DNA of 64,000 bases from Mesorhizobium waimense (lineage in GTDB: Bacteria > Pseudomonadota > Alphaproteobacteria > Rhizobiales > Rhizobiaceae), in the NCBI RefSeq assembly GCF_003601975.1, contig NZ_QZWZ01000020.1:1-64000 (forward strand). Reading direction: 5' to 3'. Shown piece after piece: positions 43,974 through 51,531 of the stretch (within the stretch, counting starts at the first letter, position 1; each line of letters starts with the position of its first letter). The translations under genes and the position numbers were made by a program. The notes beneath the pieces were generated by a model. That model searched no databases and was not told the DNA's origin. It saw nothing but the letters and a program-made list of their open reading frames with translations.

Positions 43974-45452
43974 TCAACGCCCCGCCAGCCTCAAATAACT
44001 CTGGAACCACGGCCGCATCCGCTCAAACCGCGCGGCCATGTTCAGCACACTTTCGTCGGCATGGCGCCGCCCGATGATCTGCATCCCGACCGGCAGGCCC
44101 TGTGGCGTCAACCCCGCCGGCACCGAGATCGCCGGATGGCCGGTGTAGTTGATCGGGTAGGTCATGCACCAGCCGATCAGCGGATCGACTGCCTCGCCAT
44201 TGATCGAGGTCGGGCCGATCGTGTTGCCGTCGGTTGCGTTCTTCACCGGCGGAATCGCCAGCGTCGGCGAGACGATCAGGTCATGCGTTTCGAACAAATC
44301 CTCGAGCCCGTCGCTGACGCCGGTGCGCAAGAGGTCGTCGAGCGCGTGCTCAACCGCCGACACTTTGTAGGCGCCTTCCAGCATCGCCAGGAATTGCGGC
44401 GTCAGCACTGCTGCGTGTTCGCCCATCAGGTCGATGCCTTCCTGCTTCCAGTAGACGGCGATCGCCGCATAATGGATCGAGATCGTGCGCACCCAGAGCG
44501 CCGCCAACTCCTTGTGGTCGGCCTTGAAATCGGGCTCGACCTCATCGACCTCGACGCCGCCCTGCCGCATCGCCTCGACCGCGTCGGCAATGACGGCGGC
44601 GACCTGGCGGTCGACCGGAAAATTGCCGAGGCGCGGGCTGTAGGCGACGCGCAGCTTTCGCGCCGGCGCCTGCACGGCGCCAACATAGTCGACGCCGTCA
44701 TCGGGCAGGCTGAGCGGGTCGCGGCTGTGCGGCCCGGCCATCACCTTGGCCATCAGCGCGGCATCGGCGATGGTGCGCGTCAGCGGTCCGATATGGACCA
44801 GCGGATGCCCCCACAGGAAGCCGTCGGGACGCGTCACCGAAGGGATGCGGCCGAAGGACGGCTTGAAGCCGACACAGCCGCTGAACGAGGCGGGGATGCG
44901 CACCGACCCGCCGCCATCCGTGCCTTGCGCCAGCGCCGCCATGCCGTCGGCCACCGCCGCCGCACTGCCGCCCGACGAGCCGCCGGAATTGTAGCCGATC
45001 GCAAACGGCGTGCTGGTCGGTCCGAAGCGCAGATTGTCGGTGATGCCCTTGTGGCCGAATTCAGGCGTGTTGGTCTTGCCGAGCACGATGGCGCCGGCAC
45101 CGAGCAGGCGCTCGACCGCCACCGCACTGGTCTTCGGCACCCGGTTCTTCACCGCCCGCGAGGCCATCGATGTCGGCACGCCGGCGACGTCATCGAGATC
45201 CTTGATGCCGACCGGCACGCCATGCAAGGGACCGAGCGGACCGCCGGCCATCACCTCCTTTTCGGCGACGCGCGCGGCATCCATCGCCTCGTCGCCGAGC
45301 ACCAGCGTGTAGGCGTTGACCACGGGGTTGCGCGCTTCGATACGGCGCAGATACGCCTCGGTCACTTCGACAGGCGACAGGTCGCGGCGGCGGATGCGCT
45401 CGGCCAGTTCCGTGGCCGGCAGGAAACAAAGCTGCGTTTCTGCAGAAGTCAT
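43974..45452 (-). CDS. Amidase (amidase-signature family)
   Basis: A 492-residue amidase-signature enzyme. The catalytic Lys lies in VPVGIKDLDDVAG (near residue 90), and the Gly/Ser-rich stretch YNSGGSSGGSAAAVADG holds the cis-Ser and nucleophile Ser. It hydrolyses a small amide. ATG 45452 is chosen; the longer frame upstream would run into the previous gene. It is the last gene of a leftward operon with a sugar-type ABC transporter and a cyclase-family hydrolase, which suggests the imported compound is an amide or cyclic imide. Substrate not known. Confidence 0.87.
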   Translation of the reverse strand: MTSAETQLCFLPATELAERIRRRDLSPVEVTEAYLRRIEARNPVVNAYTLVLGDEAMDAARVAEKEVMAGGPLGPLHGVPVGIKDLDDVAGVPTSMASRAVKNRVPKTSAVAVERLLGAGAIVLGKTNTPEFGHKGITDNLRFGPTSTPFAIGYNSGGSSGGSAAAVADGMAALAQGTDGGGSVRIPASFSGCVGFKPSFGRIPSVTRPDGFLWGHPLVHIGPLTRTIADAALMAKVMAGPHSRDPLSLPDDGVDYVGAVQAPARKLRVAYSPRLGNFPVDRQVAAVIADAVEAMRQGGVEVDEVEPDFKADHKELAALWVRTISIHYAAIAVYWKQEGIDLMGEHAAVLTPQFLAMLEGAYKVSAVEHALDDLLRTGVSDGLEDLFETHDLIVSPTLAIPPVKNATDGNTIGPTSINGEAVDPLIGWCMTYPINYTGHPAISVPAGLTPQGLPVGMQIIGRRHADESVLNMAARFERMRPWFQSYLRLAGR

Positions 45453-45466
45453 GAAGCCATTTCCGT

Positions 45467-46426
45467 CTATTTGATGAACACTGGATTTGCCGAGCCGCCG
45501 GTGCCCTTGCTGACCTTGGCGGGGCTCGCGCAATAAAAACCTTCATAGCGGCGGTCGGCGGCACAGTCGGCCGCCAGCGCATCGAGCGACGCCATCTCGG
45601 TGAAGACGACGCCGAGATTGCGCATCAGCGCCGCGTGCAGCACCAGCATCAGCCCGGTCTCGGGTTCGTAGGTGGTCTCGTTGGCCAGCGTGTCGGTGAC
45701 CAGGCTGGGGATCTGCATCTCGTCGAACCAGCGCACCAGGTCGAGGCTGAAGGTGAGGCCAGGCTCCCAATAGTTTTCACCGACCGTCTGACTGCCCGCC
45801 GCCAGTGCGCCGACCCAGCCGGTGCGGACAAGCAGGATGCTGCGCGGCAGGATCTCGACGCCTTGCGCCCGCGCGCACTCGATCAGGTCCAGATGCGTGA
45901 ACGCCTCGGCGCGCTCCAGCGCCGGCTTGCCGCGGAAGCGGGCAATGTCGATGAGCACACCGCGGCCGACGATGCCGCGCTCGGCGATCGGCATGATGCC
46001 GGCCCTGGTCATGCCGCCATTGGTGCTCGATGCCGGAAAGCCGTTCCAGAGCGTGTCGTCGAACCACATGTGGCCGAGCGCATCGCAATGCGTGCCGGCC
46101 TGCGCGAAACCGGTAACGTAGTCGTCGGCGAATTCGAGGCCGCCGGGCAGAGCGTGCCAGTGGCCGTTCTCGAAGCCGGCCTTGTCGGCGACCATGAAAT
46201 GCTTGGCCGGCCAGCGGCCGGGAAACACCGCATCGCCATCATGGGTGGCGATCGGCACGCCGAGCGTGAAGGTGCGGCCATACCGCACCGTCGCCAGCCC
46301 GTACATGACCTCCTCGGCGGTGAGATAGTTGAGCGCGCCGATCTCGTCGTCGGCGCCCCATCGGCCCCAGCGGTTGGGCGCGTCGGCGAGCAGCCGGCGC
46401 AGCGTCATCGTGTCGGTCGCGCTCAT
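45467..46426 (-). CDS. Cyclase-family (kynurenine formamidase-like) hydrolase
   Basis: A 319-residue member of the Cyclase family (PF04199). The metal motif is seen as GTHCDALGH near residue 112. Relatives include kynurenine formamidase and enzymes that open cyclic or formyl amides. ATG 46426 overlaps the stop of the ABC ATPase gene (ATGA), and the amidase follows after 14 nt. The pair suggests a two-step hydrolysis after uptake. Exact substrate unknown. Confidence 0.82.
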   Translation of the reverse strand: MSATDTMTLRRLLADAPNRWGRWGADDEIGALNYLTAEEVMYGLATVRYGRTFTLGVPIATHDGDAVFPGRWPAKHFMVADKAGFENGHWHALPGGLEFADDYVTGFAQAGTHCDALGHMWFDDTLWNGFPASSTNGGMTRAGIMPIAERGIVGRGVLIDIARFRGKPALERAEAFTHLDLIECARAQGVEILPRSILLVRTGWVGALAAGSQTVGENYWEPGLTFSLDLVRWFDEMQIPSLVTDTLANETTYEPETGLMLVLHAALMRNLGVVFTEMASLDALAADCAADRRYEGFYCASPAKVSKGTGGSANPVFIK

Positions 46427-47217
46427 GCGCCAGCCTCCGCGATGGCCGAGCGAGGCGTCATCGCCTCCCTGGCGCCGGTGATGTAGGCGACCATGTCTTC
46501 CATATTGGTGGCGGCGCTGGCGAGGTCGGCGGCCTTGCGGCCGCGGCGCATCACCACCACGCGGTTGCACACCTGCCAGAGGTGATCGAGATTGTGGGTG
46601 ACCATGACGATGGTCAGCCCCTGGGCGCCGAGCCGCCTGATGAGGTCGAGCACCTCGCGCGATTCGCGCACGCCAAGTGCGGCGGTGGGCTCGTCGAGCA
46701 GCAGCAATTTGTGGCCCCAGAAGGCGCCGCGCGCGATCGCCACCAGCTGGCGCTGGCCGCCTGACATGCGGTCGACCGGCTTGCTGCGCACGCCGGGGAT
46801 GTCGATGTTGAGCTGCTCGAGGCCTCGTATCGCGGTGTCGCCCATCGACTTGCGGCGGATCCAGCGCAGCAGCGCCGGACCGCGGCCAAGTGCCAGCTCG
46901 CGGCCGAGGAAGAAGTTCTCGGCTGCGGTAAAGGTGCCGATCAGCGACAGGTCCTGATAGACCGTCTCGATGCCGAGGCGTTGCGCCTCGGCCGGCGGCG
47001 ACAGTTTCTGCGGCCGCCCTTCGAGGATCACCTCGCCGGAGGTCGGATCATGCGCACCGGCAAGGATTTTGATCAGCGTCGACTTGCCGGCACCATTGTC
47101 GCCGACCAGGCCGATGATGTCGCCCCTGGCGATGTCGAGCGAGACATTGTCGAGCGCCTGGATGCCGCCGAAGCTGCGGCAGATGTGGCGGAGCGAAAGC
47201 AGCGTCGCCTGGCCCAT
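46423..47217 (-). CDS. Sugar-type ABC transporter ATP-binding protein (FrcA-like)
   Basis: A 264-residue ATPase. Walker A GDNGAGKST (residues 39-47), the Q-loop VYQDLSL, the signature MSGGQRQ and Walker B LLLLDEPTAAL are intact. It is the single-domain type of FrcA, not the fused RbsA type, so two copies work per transporter. It lies directly after the permease gene (2 nt). Confidence 0.9.
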   Translation of the reverse strand: MGQATLLSLRHICRSFGGIQALDNVSLDIARGDIIGLVGDNGAGKSTLIKILAGAHDPTSGEVILEGRPQKLSPPAEAQRLGIETVYQDLSLIGTFTAAENFFLGRELALGRGPALLRWIRRKSMGDTAIRGLEQLNIDIPGVRSKPVDRMSGGQRQLVAIARGAFWGHKLLLLDEPTAALGVRESREVLDLIRRLGAQGLTIVMVTHNLDHLWQVCNRVVVMRRGRKAADLASAATNMEDMVAYITGAREAMTPRSAIAEAGA

Positions 47218-47219
47218 GG

Positions 47220-48284
47220 CTACCCCCTTCCGTAGCGGCGGCCGATGCCGCCGAGCGCCACCGCGACGACCAGAAGCGAGCCGGTGAACAGGAACTGGGT
47301 GAAGATCGGCGCGCCGATCATGGCGAGCCCATTGTTGCCGACCGCGACCGTCAGCACGCCGACCAGCGTGCCCAGAATGTGGAACTGGCCTTCCCTGAGT
47401 GCCGCCGAGCCGAGGAAGGCGGCCGAGAACGAAGTCAGCATGAAACTGTCGCCCGCCGTCACCTGTCCCGAGCCGAGATTGGAGGCCATCAGCATGCCGC
47501 CGATCGCCGCACAGGTGCTGGCGATGGCGAAGGCGACGATGCGGCTGCGGTCGACGGCGACGCCGGCGCGGCGCGCCGACTCCGGACTCACGCCGATCGC
47601 CTTGATGTGCTGGCCCTGCACGGTGCGGTTGAGGATCACCCACAGCAGCGCCAGCACCACGGCCATGATGATGACCAGATGCGGCACCCCGGCGATGCGG
47701 CCGATGGCGATGTTGGTGAATTCCCGGCTCTGCGTGAGCTGCAGCGGAATACCGCCGGAATAGGCGTAGTTCAGGCCGACGACGATGGTGCCGGTGCCGA
47801 GCGTGGCGATGAAGGCATTCACGCCGATCTTGGAAACGACGATGCCGTTGACGATGCCGATCAGTGTGCCGAGGCCGACGACAAGCACGATGGCAAGCGG
47901 GATCGACAGGCCGCTATAGCTCAAGAGCCCGACCACGAGCAGCCCGCAGAAGCTCGCGACATAGCCGATGCTGAGGTCGAAATCGCCGGCCACCAGCGGC
48001 ACGGTGAGGCCGGCCGCGACAATGGTGCCGATCGCCATATCATTGATGATGTTGCGGAAATTGCCGATGGTCGCAAAGGTTCCCGGCTGCAGGACCGAGA
48101 AGATCAGCACCATCGAGCCGAGCACGATGATGGTGCCATAGGTGCCGAGCAGGCGCATCAGAAGCGCCCGCCGGTCGCGCGCGCCGGGAGGGAGATACCC
48201 GACCTGCGTGACCGGCGAGGCGCCCTCCGCCGGAGCGGAGGTTTCTGGCAGGGAATGGTCAGCGGACATGACAGCTCTGTTCAT
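47220..48284 (-). CDS. Sugar-type ABC transporter permease (FrcC-like)
   Basis: A 354-residue CUT2-type permease with about nine helices. An unusually long N-terminal cytoplasmic tail rich in Pro, Glu and Ala precedes the first helix (about residue 50). GDFDLSIGYVASFCGLL is the family signature. Starts at MNRAV or at MSADHS (48269) are both possible. It lies 55 nt after the binding-protein gene. Confidence 0.88.
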   Translation of the reverse strand: MNRAVMSADHSLPETSAPAEGASPVTQVGYLPPGARDRRALLMRLLGTYGTIIVLGSMVLIFSVLQPGTFATIGNFRNIINDMAIGTIVAAGLTVPLVAGDFDLSIGYVASFCGLLVVGLLSYSGLSIPLAIVLVVGLGTLIGIVNGIVVSKIGVNAFIATLGTGTIVVGLNYAYSGGIPLQLTQSREFTNIAIGRIAGVPHLVIIMAVVLALLWVILNRTVQGQHIKAIGVSPESARRAGVAVDRSRIVAFAIASTCAAIGGMLMASNLGSGQVTAGDSFMLTSFSAAFLGSAALREGQFHILGTLVGVLTVAVGNNGLAMIGAPIFTQFLFTGSLLVVAVALGGIGRRYGRG

Positions 48285-48338
48285 GATGGAAATCGGGTCC
48301 GGCTGGGCTTGCCCGGCCGGACCGTCAATCTGCAGCGT

Positions 48339-49268
48339 TTACTGCGGATTGTCCTTCATGAACTGGTCGACATTGTCCTTGGTGACCAGAGTGTAGCCCG
48401 GCACGAAGGATTTCGGCTGCCACTTGTCGCCGGCTGCAAGAATGTCGGGGATCTGCTCGACAAGCATCTTGCCGGCCGAGGTCAGATCGACGCCGAGCGT
48501 GGCGGTCATCGTTCCATCCTTGACCGCCTGCACGGCGGGCGCGGTGGCGTTGAACGAATAGACCTTCACGTCGCTGCGGCCGTTCTGCTTCAGCGCCGCG
48601 ATGGCGCCCATGGCGTTGTCGTCATAGCAATTGAAGATCGCGAACGGCCCCTTGGCGTCGGCATTGGCGGCGAGCCAGGCGCTGGTTGCGGCCTGCGAAG
48701 ATTCGGCAGCACCCGGGATGCTGATTTCGTGCGAGGTCGCCTTGAGTCCCGGCTTGGCCTTGACCGCCGCATCGAAGGCATCGGCGCGCTCGCGGCACGG
48801 TATGCCGGGGTGATAGGTGAGGTCGAGCAGTGTGCCGGTGTCGCCGACATCCTTCAACATCAGGTCGATCAGCGGTGGCGCGGCGCCCGTGCTGGCCGAA
48901 AGCGCAATGCCGTCGGCCATGCCGCCGCCGGCCGAAAGCACCGGGATCTTCGCATCCGCCGCGGCCTGCAGCCCGGCGGCAAGGCCGGTCGAATCGAAGA
49001 CGGTGACGATGATGGCGTTCACCTTCTTGGTCGTCAGTTGTTTGATGCTGGTGATCGCCTGCGAGGGATCGCCATTGGCGTTGAGTGTTTCCACCGTCCA
49101 GCCCTTTGACTGGGCCTCCTTGGTCATGGTGTCGACCATCTGGTTGGTGTCGACATCGGAGGTCGAGAAGGTGACGATCCCGATCGTCAGCTTGTCATCG
49201 GCGTGGGCAGCCGGCGCGAGGCATGCCGCGACCAATGCCGCGGCCGAGAATGTCTGAAAGCGGTTCAC
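48339..49268 (-). CDS. Sugar-type ABC transporter substrate-binding protein (FrcB-like)
   Basis: A 309-residue periplasmic binding protein of the Peripla_BP_4 group. A signal peptide ends near APAAHADD. TIGIVTFSTSDVDTNQMVDTMTKEA, the NAIIVTVFDSTGL loop and FAIFNCYDDNAMGAIAALKQ are typical of CUT2 binding proteins. The start is probably GTG 49268, with AGGGGATA upstream. Ligand is uncertain: fructose-like sugars for Frc relatives, but the following hydrolase genes point to an amide or nucleoside-like compound. Confidence 0.85.
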   Translation of the reverse strand: MNRFQTFSAAALVAACLAPAAHADDKLTIGIVTFSTSDVDTNQMVDTMTKEAQSKGWTVETLNANGDPSQAITSIKQLTTKKVNAIIVTVFDSTGLAAGLQAAADAKIPVLSAGGGMADGIALSASTGAAPPLIDLMLKDVGDTGTLLDLTYHPGIPCRERADAFDAAVKAKPGLKATSHEISIPGAAESSQAATSAWLAANADAKGPFAIFNCYDDNAMGAIAALKQNGRSDVKVYSFNATAPAVQAVKDGTMTATLGVDLTSAGKMLVEQIPDILAAGDKWQPKSFVPGYTLVTKDNVDQFMKDNPQ

Positions 49269-49433
49269 GTTGCATATCCCCTGTTTGACCGAGTGTTCCG
49301 GCTCGCATCTCGACCGCACGGAGCCCTACGGGGCCTTGAGTGCGGGTCGCCACAGATTAGGAATGTTTGTTCGTGCGAGCCACGTACTAACTATAGGCAT
49401 AAGCCGCAGAGTGACGCAACGGCAAAATGGGGG

Positions 49434-49629
49434 CTTCCCCTTCTTCCCTTGTGGGAGAAGGTGGATCGGCGGGCAGCGCCGAGACGGATGAGGGGTGCTG
49501 GAAGAAACGAGACTTCAGAAAGTTAAATGATTCGAAGTGCTTATGCCTTCAGCGCAGCGATCCGTCCAACACCCCTCATCCGACCGAGCTTCGCTCAGCC
49601 ACCTTCTCCCACAAGGGGAGAAGGTAAGA
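49434..49629. repeat. Second type of intergenic palindromic repeat
   Basis: Arms at 49434-49501 and 49567-49629 form a long imperfect inverted repeat. Each reads CCCTTGTGGGAGAAGGTGG and later CGGATGAGGGGTG. The inner 65 bp is unrelated and AT-rich. It is a different family from the element at 43815, also in the rhizobial intergenic style. It lies between the frc-like operon start and the porin terminator. Confidence 0.65.
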
Positions 49630-49646
49630 ACGCATCGCCGGGGCAC

Positions 49647-49676
49647 AAAAAAAGCCGGGCACGAGGCCCGGCTTTT
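49647..49676 (-). terminator. Intrinsic terminator of the porin gene
   Basis: GCCGGGC-ACGAG-GCCCGGC flanked by A and T runs; on the minus strand seven T follow the stem. 20 nt past the porin stop. The A/T flanks also allow termination from the other side. Confidence 0.85.
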
Positions 49677-49696
49677 CGTGTCGTGGCTTGAACGAC

Positions 49697-50356
49697 TTAG
49701 AACTTCATACCGACGCCGAAGGTGACGCGGTTGTCCTTGACCTTGACGTTGCCAAGAGAGCCGAAGTCCTTGTCGCCGTAGTCGGTGTAGCGGTACTCGA
49801 CGCGGCCGAACACGTTGTCGGTGATCTTGATGTCGGTGCCGACGCCGGCGGTCCAGCCGAACATCGCATTGCTGTCGTCGGTGCCGGTGACGCTATCCGT
49901 GATCTTCTGGTTCTTGCCGGCGAGACCGCCGGTGCCGTAGAGCAGGATTTCCGGGGTCACGGAATAGCCGAGGCGGGCACGCAGCGAGCCTTCGAAGCCG
50001 CCCTTGGCGTCGATGCCGTCGCTGTCGCCCTTTACGCCGTTGTAGCCGAGATCGGCTTCGGCGCCGTACACGAAGTTCTCCTGCTGCCACTGATAGCCGC
50101 CGAAGACGCCGCCGATGAAGCCCTTGGTCTTCACGTCGACGCCGGCGTCACGGGCATCGGCATGGCCACTAAAGCCATAGCCGGCGCTGATACCAGCATA
50201 GGGGCCGGCCCAGGAAGCGACCGGAAGTTCAGCAACCGGGGCGGCCGGTGCCGGCGGCTCTTCCGAGACCACGTCCGCCGCATAGGCGGTTCCACTGAGG
50301 GCGAAGAGCCCGAGTGCGACAGCCAGCGGCCGTGCGAATTTGAGATTGGCTTGCAT
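49697..50356 (-). CDS. Outer-membrane beta-barrel protein (Omp25/31-like)
   Basis: A 219-residue outer-membrane protein. A signal peptide ends near GTAYAADV, then a Pro/Ala-rich linker, then an eight-strand barrel typical of Rhizobiales Omp25/Omp31 (WAGPYAGISAGYGF, GGVFGGYQWQQENFVYGAEADLGY). The last residue is Phe (GVGMKF), the signal for BAM insertion. A strong terminator follows and the gene is monocistronic. Likely abundant surface protein. Confidence 0.9.
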   Translation of the reverse strand: MQANLKFARPLAVALGLFALSGTAYAADVVSEEPPAPAAPVAELPVASWAGPYAGISAGYGFSGHADARDAGVDVKTKGFIGGVFGGYQWQQENFVYGAEADLGYNGVKGDSDGIDAKGGFEGSLRARLGYSVTPEILLYGTGGLAGKNQKITDSVTGTDDSNAMFGWTAGVGTDIKITDNVFGRVEYRYTDYGDKDFGSLGNVKVKDNRVTFGVGMKF

Positions 50357-50766
50357 TGTTCTTTACTCCTTAAGCCACAGGACACAGGCTTGTTTTTCAC
50401 GATCGCCATCGACCCGTCCGGGGGGTGAAACGGATCTGGCGTTCGTCGGTTCCAAATGTCGTGTCGAAATGCGGCTGAAGCGAACCTGAACTTGGGTCAT
50501 TCCCCGGCGCGAATGAGGCTGAACCTTGACGTTGCATCTTCGCAACAGCGAGATGTCAGCACGCTTGCCATGCTGCATTGCACTCGGCTTGGTGCAAGGA
50601 GTCCAGCGTCCTATATTGCGGTCCAGTTGGCCGAGTCTCGGCCGAGCCGAAACGCCGATCGGGCCGCTTTGCCACAATCCTGCCCCAGGTGGAAACGGCA
50701 TTTAACCCCTGGGCGTGTCATAATTTGCCGGCGGCCGGAATCGAGGCCGCGATTGAGGATTGACAG
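50357..50766. other. Intergenic region between divergent porin and SDR genes
   Basis: 410 bp that must hold both promoters and the long leader of the porin mRNA. No convincing open frame, operator or riboswitch was seen. Confidence 0.45.
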
Positions 50767-51531
50767 ATGAACGAAGCCGCCGGAACGGCGCTGGTGACGG
50801 GTGCGGGAAAACGGATCGGCAAGGCGATCGTCGAGGATCTGGCCAGACACGGTTTCGCCGTCGCCATCCACGCCAACGGTTCGCTGGCCGCAGCAGAGGC
50901 GCTAGCCGCGCGGATCCGGGATGCCGGCGGTCGCGCCGCCGTGGTCGGCGCCGGCCTCACCGACATGGGCGCGGTCGGCGACCTCGTGGGACGCGCCGAG
51001 GCAGCGCTCGGCCCGGTCACGCTTTTGGTCAACAACGCCTCCCTGTTCGTCGACGACAGCATCGAGGATTTCGACTGGGCCGTATGGGACCGCCACTTCG
51101 CCATTCATGTGAAAGCCCCCGCGCTCCTGGCGCAGAACTTCGCCCGCGCGCTGCCGCAGGGCAAGGAGGGGCTGATCGTCAACATCATCGATCAGCGCGT
51201 CTGGCGGCCGACGCCGCGGTACTTTTCCTATGCACTATCGAAGTCGACGCTGTGGAGGCAGACCGAGATGCTGGCGCAGGCGCTCGGGCCGCGCATCCGC
51301 GTCAACGCCATCGGCCCCGGACCGACGCTGAAGAACGCGCGCCAGGAGGACGCCGATTTTGCCGCGCAGGTCGACGGGCTGATCCTGAAGCGCGGCCCTG
51401 AATTGCCCGAATTCGGCGCCACCATCCGCTATCTCTGGGCGGCGCGCTCGATCACCGGCCAGATGATCGCGCTGGATGGCGGCCAGCATCTTGCATGGCA
51501 GACGCCCGATGTGACAGGCATGGTGGAATGA
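50767..51531 (+). CDS. Short-chain dehydrogenase, FolM/PTR1-like
   Basis: A 254-residue SDR. The cofactor motif TGAGKRIGKAI (residues 11-21) has the basic Arg of NADPH-dependent pteridine reductases. The catalytic set is Asp142 (IIDQRV), Tyr155 and Lys159: Asp sits 13 residues before Tyr, where most SDRs have Ser. The same Asp-Tyr-Lys layout is found in PTR1 and FolM, which reduce pterins or dihydrofolate. The stop overlaps the uvrC start (ATGA). A role in pterin supply, near moaD/moaE, is an inference. Confidence 0.75.
   Translation: MNEAAGTALVTGAGKRIGKAIVEDLARHGFAVAIHANGSLAAAEALAARIRDAGGRAAVVGAGLTDMGAVGDLVGRAEAALGPVTLLVNNASLFVDDSIEDFDWAVWDRHFAIHVKAPALLAQNFARALPQGKEGLIVNIIDQRVWRPTPRYFSYALSKSTLWRQTEMLAQALGPRIRVNAIGPGPTLKNARQEDADFAAQVDGLILKRGPELPEFGATIRYLWAARSITGQMIALDGGQHLAWQTPDVTGMVE

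Noticed and set aside
43836..45536. A 566-codon rightward frame antisense to the amidase
   Set aside because: The amidase has its full catalytic set; the opposite frame is His/Arg/Asp-rich with no recognisable domain and starts in the palindromic repeat.
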